Source: Alteromonadaceae bacterium (lineage in GTDB: Bacteria; Pseudomonadota; Gammaproteobacteria; Enterobacterales; Alteromonadaceae). From it: a DNA stretch of 64,000 bases. Under the pieces are notes generated by a model. That model was given only the letters and a program-made list of their open reading frames with translations. It was not told the origin of the DNA and made no database searches. The position numbers were made by a program, and so were the translations under genes. Within the stretch, counting starts at the first letter, position 1. The number at the start of each line of letters is the position of its first letter. This document shows positions 59,287 through 64,000 of this stretch, piece after piece. The stretch lies in the NCBI GenBank assembly GCA_013373625.1, contig JABXHM010000026.1, positions 1-64,000 on the forward strand, read 5' to 3'.

Positions 59287-60231
59287 TTACCCCATGCTCG
59301 TTGCCAAAATCGCCAGCACCAGCTGGGTAAAACTGACATTCGCAGCGGCAGCCGCTTTTGGAACCAAACTCTTTTCTGTCATGCCTGGTACTGTATTGGC
59401 CTCAAGCAGAAAAAACTCACCAGTTAGTTTATCCTGCATCACATCCACACGCCCCCAGCCACTGGCTGACAACGCTTCAAAGGCGTTTGTGCAAAGTGAT
59501 GCCAAATACTGCTCATCTTCATCAGACAAGCCACTTGGGCAATAATATTCGGTTGTATCATCCTGATACTTGGCCGAATAGTCATAAAATATATGCGGGG
59601 TTGACATGCGGATCGACGGCAACGCTTTACCCTGCACTACTGCAACGGTAAATTCCGGCCCTTCGATATACTGCTCTAACAGGACTTGATTATCGTAATT
59701 AAAGGCGTCCTGAATTGCAGTCGCGAGTTGTTTAGCGCTAGTCACTTTGGCCATGCCGATGCTCGAACCTTCCCGAGCGGGCTTAACCATGACTTTTCCC
59801 CCTAATTTATCCATTATAGCGCCGCATGATCCAGCTTCAAAGCGACTTTTCACAGCAATTTCATATTTCGCAGTGGGTATCTGCAAACACTGCCATATTT
59901 GTTTGCTATGGATCTTATCCATCGCCAGTGCAGAGCCCAAAACACTGCTTCCCGTGTAAGGAATATTGAGCAATTGCAAGGCGCCCTGCATAGCGCCATC
60001 CTCACCACCACGACCATGCAACATGATCAGTACACGGTCAACTTTTTTATTAACTAATTCAGTTAGTTGCTCTTTAGAAGGATCAAAACCAATAGCGTCA
60101 ATTCCGGCTGCCTGCAATGCTTTTAATACCGCCGCTCCCGAACGCAAAGAGACCTCTCTCTCTGCAGAGTCACCGCCGTACATGACAGCGACCCGGCCAT
60201 ATTCCTCAGCGCTGTAGCAAACAAAGGTCAT
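59287..60231 (-). CDS. ddl: D-alanine--D-alanine ligase
   Basis: Ddl joins two D-alanines with ATP for the peptidoglycan stem peptide. The 314-residue ATP-grasp protein has [19 protein letters not shown] (about 13-31), the [23 protein letters not shown] block (about 73-95) and the metal/ATP motif [17 protein letters not shown] (about 272-288). The length fits DdlB (306). It overlaps murC by 4 bp and precedes ftsQ, the usual dcw order. Confidence 0.96.
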   Translation of the reverse strand: MTFVCYSAEEYGRVAVMYGGDSAEREVSLRSGAAVLKALQAAGIDAIGFDPSKEQLTELVNKKVDRVLIMLHGRGGEDGAMQGALQLLNIPYTGSSVLGSALAMDKIHSKQIWQCLQIPTAKYEIAVKSRFEAGSCGAIMDKLGGKVMVKPAREGSSIGMAKVTSAKQLATAIQDAFNYDNQVLLEQYIEGPEFTVAVVQGKALPSIRMSTPHIFYDYSAKYQDDTTEYYCPSGLSDEDEQYLASLCTNAFEALSASGWGRVDVMQDKLTGEFFLLEANTVPGMTEKSLVPKAAAAANVSFTQLVLAILATSMG

Positions 60232-61673
60232 AAGTTCCCCTTATGCATTTTTTCAGGCTCCAGGCCGTCACTGGCTAACTTTTTAGCCAATTGCCCTACA
60301 TTGCCGGCGCCCTGAGTCATCACAATATCGCCGCTCCGTAGCTGATTGGCTAAAATGGCCGGCAATTCATCGTGGTTACCAACATAAACCGGTTCAAGCT
60401 GACCGCGTGCACGAATCGACCTCGCTAATGACCGGCTGTCAGCGCCCTCAATTGGCTGCTCACTGGCAGAGTAAACATCGAGCAACAATAAACTATCTAC
60501 CTGCGATAGCACTTCAACAAAATCTTCATACAGATCACGCGTTCGCGTATACCGGTGAGGCTGATAAACCATTACCAGACGATTGTCAGGCCAGTTAGCC
60601 CTCGCCGCAGCGATGGTAGCAGCAACTTCGGTGGGATGATGACCATAGTCATCGACTAGTGTCACATCACCAATACTGCTGCTGAATGTGCCCAATACCT
60701 CAAACCTACGCCCGATCCCACCAAAGCTTTGTAAGGCGTTTTGGATTGCCTTATCTTCGATATCTTCTTCACTGGCTACGGTAATGGCAGCGAGAGCATT
60801 GAGTACATTATGCTGACCCGTTTGATTGAGTATCACCGGCAGTGCAGATTGCCCGGGTCGATGAACATTGAAACGCGCTTGTCCAAAGCTAAAGGTGATA
60901 TCCGTCGCATAAACGTCATTACTACTATTGAGTCCGTAGGTCAGCACATGACGACCAATTTTCGGAATCAGCTCGCGTATGACCGGATCATCCCCGCAGA
61001 CCACAGCCTGGCCATAAAAAGGTAAATTATGCAAAAACTCGATATAGGTATCGGTCATCTTGCTGAAATCACCGCCATAGGTTTCCATGTGATCGGCTTC
61101 AATATTAGTCACCACACTCATCATGGGTTGCAGGTGCAGGAATGACGCGTCGCTCTCATCAGCTTCGGCAATTAAATAACGGCTGCTGCCCAGTCGCGCA
61201 TTGGTCCCTGCGCTATTTAATAAACCACCAATTACGAAAGTAGGATCCCGTTCAGCTTCGGCGAAAATTGTAGCGATTAAACTCGTTGTTGTGGTTTTAC
61301 CATGAGTCCCTGCCACCGCAATGCCATGCCGAAAACGCATCAGTTCAGCGAGCATTTCAGCCCGACGTATGATCGGAATTCGTTGTTCGCGGGCGTACTG
61401 TATTTCCGGGTTAGCTTCATTGATTGCACTGGATACTACCACCACATTTGCACCCGCGACATTGTCAGCATGATGACCAATAGCAATGTCAGCGCCCAGC
61501 TGGCTTAACCTTTCAGTCATAGCGCCTGTCTGAATATCTGAACCGGCTATGTTATACCCTTCATTGAGCAAAACTTCTGCAATGCCGCCCATACCAGCGC
61601 CACCAATCCCGACGAAAAAAATTCGCGTGACTTTGCGCATTTGGGGGCTCTGAAAAGGGGTTTCCAATACCAT
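60228..61673 (-). CDS. murC: UDP-N-acetylmuramate--L-alanine ligase
   Basis: MurC adds L-alanine to UDP-MurNAc with ATP. The 481-residue Mur ligase has the N-terminal UDP-binding [19 protein letters not shown] (17-35) and the P-loop [16 protein letters not shown] (about 118-133). The central domain contains [14 protein letters not shown], and the C-terminal domain includes [16 protein letters not shown]. It shares one base with the murG stop and overlaps ddl by 4 bp. The length matches E. coli MurC (491). Confidence 0.97.
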   Translation of the reverse strand: MVLETPFQSPQMRKVTRIFFVGIGGAGMGGIAEVLLNEGYNIAGSDIQTGAMTERLSQLGADIAIGHHADNVAGANVVVVSSAINEANPEIQYAREQRIPIIRRAEMLAELMRFRHGIAVAGTHGKTTTTSLIATIFAEAERDPTFVIGGLLNSAGTNARLGSSRYLIAEADESDASFLHLQPMMSVVTNIEADHMETYGGDFSKMTDTYIEFLHNLPFYGQAVVCGDDPVIRELIPKIGRHVLTYGLNSSNDVYATDITFSFGQARFNVHRPGQSALPVILNQTGQHNVLNALAAITVASEEDIEDKAIQNALQSFGGIGRRFEVLGTFSSSIGDVTLVDDYGHHPTEVAATIAAARANWPDNRLVMVYQPHRYTRTRDLYEDFVEVLSQVDSLLLLDVYSASEQPIEGADSRSLARSIRARGQLEPVYVGNHDELPAILANQLRSGDIVMTQGAGNVGQLAKKLASDGLEPEKMHKGNL

Positions 61674-62740
61674 TATTGCAATCTCTCTGTTAACGATTCG
61701 CAGGCATCAGCCAGTAACTGAGCCGCGTTGTGCGGTGCTAATTGTTTAGCATTGGCGGCTATCCTGACACACTCATCAGGATTTTCCAGCCAGTTTGACA
61801 GTATCGGCAATAACTGCTGGTCAAGTGTCGATTGAACAACCAGTTTGGCGGCATTCTGGTCAGCCAAGTAGCGCGCATTAATCGTCTGATGATCATCCAC
61901 CGCATGCGGCAATGGGACAAATATGGCCGGCTTACCCGCACCTGCCACCTCAGCGACCGTTAATGCGCCAGCCCGACAGACTATGAAGTCTGCCCAGGCG
62001 TAAGCTTCTGCCATATTGTCGATAAAATCAGTGACTGCTACGTTATTATCACCATAAGCTTTTCGCACAGATTCTGAATTACCCTTGCCGCATTGGTGGC
62101 GTATATTGAGTTGCGGTATATCCCGACACAAAACCGGCAATTGTTCATTTAATGGACGAGCGCCCAAACTGCCACCAATCACCAGCATATTTAAAGGCAG
62201 ATCAGCCGTGGACTTAGGCGCAATGGCAAGAATATCTGCCCTTACAGGATTACCCACGACCTGGCATTTTTTTGCGGCTTTACCAAAGTAGGGGGCAGCG
62301 CCCGCAAAGCCCAGCATCACTTTACTGGCTACCCGGGCAAGTAACTGATTGGTCATACCAGGAATGGCATTTTGTTCATGGACAATCAGCGGTATGCCTG
62401 AACTCCATGCAGCTATACCACCTGGCCCACTGGCATAGCCGCCCATACCAATCACCACATCTGGCTTTATTTCACGCAGAAGCTTGCGTGCTACCAGCAA
62501 GGAACGGGTTAATGCCCATACGCCGGATAGTCGGTTAACCAGGCCTTTACCGCGAAGGCCCTTCACCGGACAAAAATGTATAGGATAACCGTGCTCAGGC
62601 ACCACGGTTGCCTCCATTCGCTCAGCTGTGCCAAGCCAGTCTATGTGCCAGCCGCGCGCTTTTAACTCATTCGCGACGGCGATACCAGGAAAGATATGGC
62701 CACCGGTGCCACCCGCCATAATCAGACAGCGCTTAGTCAT
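61673..62740 (-). CDS. murG: UDP-GlcNAc:lipid I N-acetylglucosaminyltransferase
   Basis: MurG converts lipid I to lipid II at the inner face of the cytoplasmic membrane. The product from the ATG at 62740 has 355 residues with the G-loops [17 protein letters not shown] (7-23) and [16 protein letters not shown] (about 96-111). The donor site segments [11 protein letters not shown] and [11 protein letters not shown] also match. The longer frame from 62773 adds 11 residues that overlap ftsW without support; the chosen start overlaps the ftsW end by 8 bp. The length matches E. coli MurG (355). Confidence 0.96.
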   Translation of the reverse strand: MTKRCLIMAGGTGGHIFPGIAVANELKARGWHIDWLGTAERMEATVVPEHGYPIHFCPVKGLRGKGLVNRLSGVWALTRSLLVARKLLREIKPDVVIGMGGYASGPGGIAAWSSGIPLIVHEQNAIPGMTNQLLARVASKVMLGFAGAAPYFGKAAKKCQVVGNPVRADILAIAPKSTADLPLNMLVIGGSLGARPLNEQLPVLCRDIPQLNIRHQCGKGNSESVRKAYGDNNVAVTDFIDNMAEAYAWADFIVCRAGALTVAEVAGAGKPAIFVPLPHAVDDHQTINARYLADQNAAKLVVQSTLDQQLLPILSNWLENPDECVRIAANAKQLAPHNAAQLLADACESLTERLQ

Positions 62741-63998
62741 GCTGCTGCCCTCCGGTAGGTGCCGCTTCAGCATCTTTTGCCGATTTCAGCGCAGCTCTTA
62801 CACGCGCTTTCCCATCTGTCTTATTGCCTTTATCCAGCGCCTGAACACCCGATACGCGCAATTCAAAATCAATTCGCAGCAAAATAGAGACGGTTGCTGC
62901 CATGATAATTAAGCTGGAACCGCCATAACTTACCAATGGCAGAGTCAGCCCTTTGGTGGGCAATATGCCGGCACTGGCGCCGATATTAACGGCGGTCTGA
63001 AAACTGAACCAAATACCAATCGAATATGCCAGGAAACCATCAAAAGCACGCTCATTGGCAAGGGCCTTATTGCCTATTTGCAGCGCCCGTATTACCAGCC
63101 ACAGCATCAACAAAAGCACCGTTACGACGCCAGTAAAGCCAAGCTCCTCGGCCAGAATTGCCATCACAAAATCGGTATGTGCTTCGGGCAAAAACTCTAG
63201 TTTCTGCAGACTGTTACCGAGCCCCTGACCAAACCAGTTCCCACGGCCATAAGCCATTAAAGACTGAGTGAGCTGGTAACCACTACCGAAAGGATCCGCC
63301 CATGGGTCCCAAAATGACGTAACACGCGCCAAGCGGTATTCAGAATCTACAATCAATGCCACAACGGCTAAAATGCCTGCAAAAAGTAAAGCAAAAAACT
63401 GCCATAGCTTAGCGCCTGCCAGGAAAAGCAAGCCCATGGTGGTTGCCAGCATTACAACTACGGTGCCTAAATCGGGTTGTGCGAGCAATAACAGCGCCAG
63501 TAAGAAAAACACCACCAGCGGTTTAATAAACCCTTTGAGATTTTCAGTCACCTCGTCATAACGACGTACTAAATAGCCGGCCAGATAGCAGAAAAAGAAT
63601 AATTTTGCAGGTTCCGCAGCCTGAATTGTAATTGGCCCTATCGCCAGCCAACGCGTACTGCCGTTTACATTGCGGCCAATCAGTAATACCGCAACCAGCA
63701 AGCCAATTGCTGCGATTAACATATAAGGACTGAATATACGCCAGAACCGCATCGGCAACTGCAGCACTACCATCGCTGCAATCAAGGCACCAATTAAATA
63801 GATACCGTGACGGATGGCAAAATAAAATGGATTATCGTGTAACCGCTCAGCGACTGGCATAGACGCTGACGTCACAATGACCAGCCCTATCGCCATCAAC
63901 GCAAAAGACACTAACACAATACTGCCGTCAAACGCGGGCGCACTGGTTGCAGCGCGATCATGCTTGGCGGCAAAGATGCCAGACAGGTGGGCCGTCAC
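62733..63998 (-). CDS. ftsW: Peptidoglycan glycosyltransferase FtsW (5' end at window edge)
   Basis: FtsW is the SEDS-family septal peptidoglycan polymerase. The 421-residue frame begins at an ATG two bases inside the window edge and already exceeds the usual length (E. coli 414), so the gene is probably complete. An earlier start outside the window cannot be excluded. It has about ten membrane helices, VTSASMP near the first helix, [31 protein letters not shown] and the SEDS motif [15 protein letters not shown] near the end. The last part overlaps murG by 8 bp, and the C-terminus is a charged cytoplasmic tail. Confidence 0.93.
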   Translation of the reverse strand: MTAHLSGIFAAKHDRAATSAPAFDGSIVLVSFALMAIGLVIVTSASMPVAERLHDNPFYFAIRHGIYLIGALIAAMVVLQLPMRFWRIFSPYMLIAAIGLLVAVLLIGRNVNGSTRWLAIGPITIQAAEPAKLFFFCYLAGYLVRRYDEVTENLKGFIKPLVVFFLLALLLLAQPDLGTVVVMLATTMGLLFLAGAKLWQFFALLFAGILAVVALIVDSEYRLARVTSFWDPWADPFGSGYQLTQSLMAYGRGNWFGQGLGNSLQKLEFLPEAHTDFVMAILAEELGFTGVVTVLLLMLWLVIRALQIGNKALANERAFDGFLAYSIGIWFSFQTAVNIGASAGILPTKGLTLPLVSYGGSSLIIMAATVSILLRIDFELRVSGVQALDKGNKTDGKARVRAALKSAKDAEAAPTGGQQHD

Positions 63999-64000
63999 GT

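Overview
The window is chromosomal housekeeping DNA from a gammaproteobacterium. It carries a division/cell-wall cluster in the order ftsW-murG-murC-ddl-ftsQ-ftsA-ftsZ-lpxC-(M23 peptidase)-secA. It also has a complete System I cytochrome c maturation operon, a trmJ-cysE pair, recA with a LexA box, a leuABCD operon with a leucine attenuator, a gspAB pair and srmB. By eye the GC content is moderate. Gene content and protein character (M23 peptidase where E. coli has secM, FliK-like/FlhB-like pair beside ccmA, KpsMTED exporter) point to Alteromonadales, most likely Alteromonadaceae. This placement is an inference from family knowledge, not from a database search.

Layout. 1-2500: cysE and trmJ (minus), then suhB (plus). 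2570-12950: a surface-polysaccharide locus. Its minus arm (galU, ugd, two family-2 glycosyltransferases, a WecA-type initiating transferase) makes precursors and starts the glycan. Its plus arm (small lipoprotein, KpsD/Wza-like export protein, KpsM, KpsT, KpsE) exports it. 13100-16050: a proton-dependent peptide transporter, a small membrane protein and galE. 16090-23940: mlaA and ccmIHGFEDCBA (minus), almost all translationally coupled. 24100-26840: a FliK-like hook-length protein coupled to a stand-alone FlhB C-terminal domain. 26950-28680: recA and pncC. 28760-34570: mutS, pyrG, eno. 34650-36190: an unrecognised gene, a decayed enzyme-domain remnant, and the leu promoter, leader peptide and attenuator. 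36195-40874: leuABCD. 41040-44264: a degenerate HD-GYP protein facing gspB/gspA. 44396-48525: cca, srmB, rdgB, hemW. 48726-50648: a chemoreceptor. 50629-63998: mutT, secA, an M23 peptidase, lpxC and the dcw cluster (minus).

How the genes work together. GalU and Ugd turn glucose-1-phosphate into UDP-glucose and UDP-glucuronate, and GalE interconverts UDP-glucose and UDP-galactose, so all three feed the adjacent glycan locus. The ccm genes mature c-type cytochromes, and the coupled mlaA adds an outer-membrane lipid-asymmetry function to the same transcript. The dcw, lpxC and secA genes link septation, peptidoglycan precursor synthesis, lipid A synthesis and protein export.

The most noteworthy points are these. 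A leucine-rich leader peptide and mutually exclusive hairpins precede leuA. A DUF3391-like N-terminal domain is shared by the convergent HD-GYP-like protein and GspB. The HD-GYP protein has lost the histidine of its HD motif. A perfect 13-bp hairpin lies between the M23 gene and secA. A frameshifted fragment of a carbohydrate-enzyme domain lies upstream of leuA. The orphan FlhB-like protein starts just past the usual autocleavage site. No rRNA, tRNA, insertion sequence, prophage or CRISPR array was found, and I did not find a clearly new multi-gene system.
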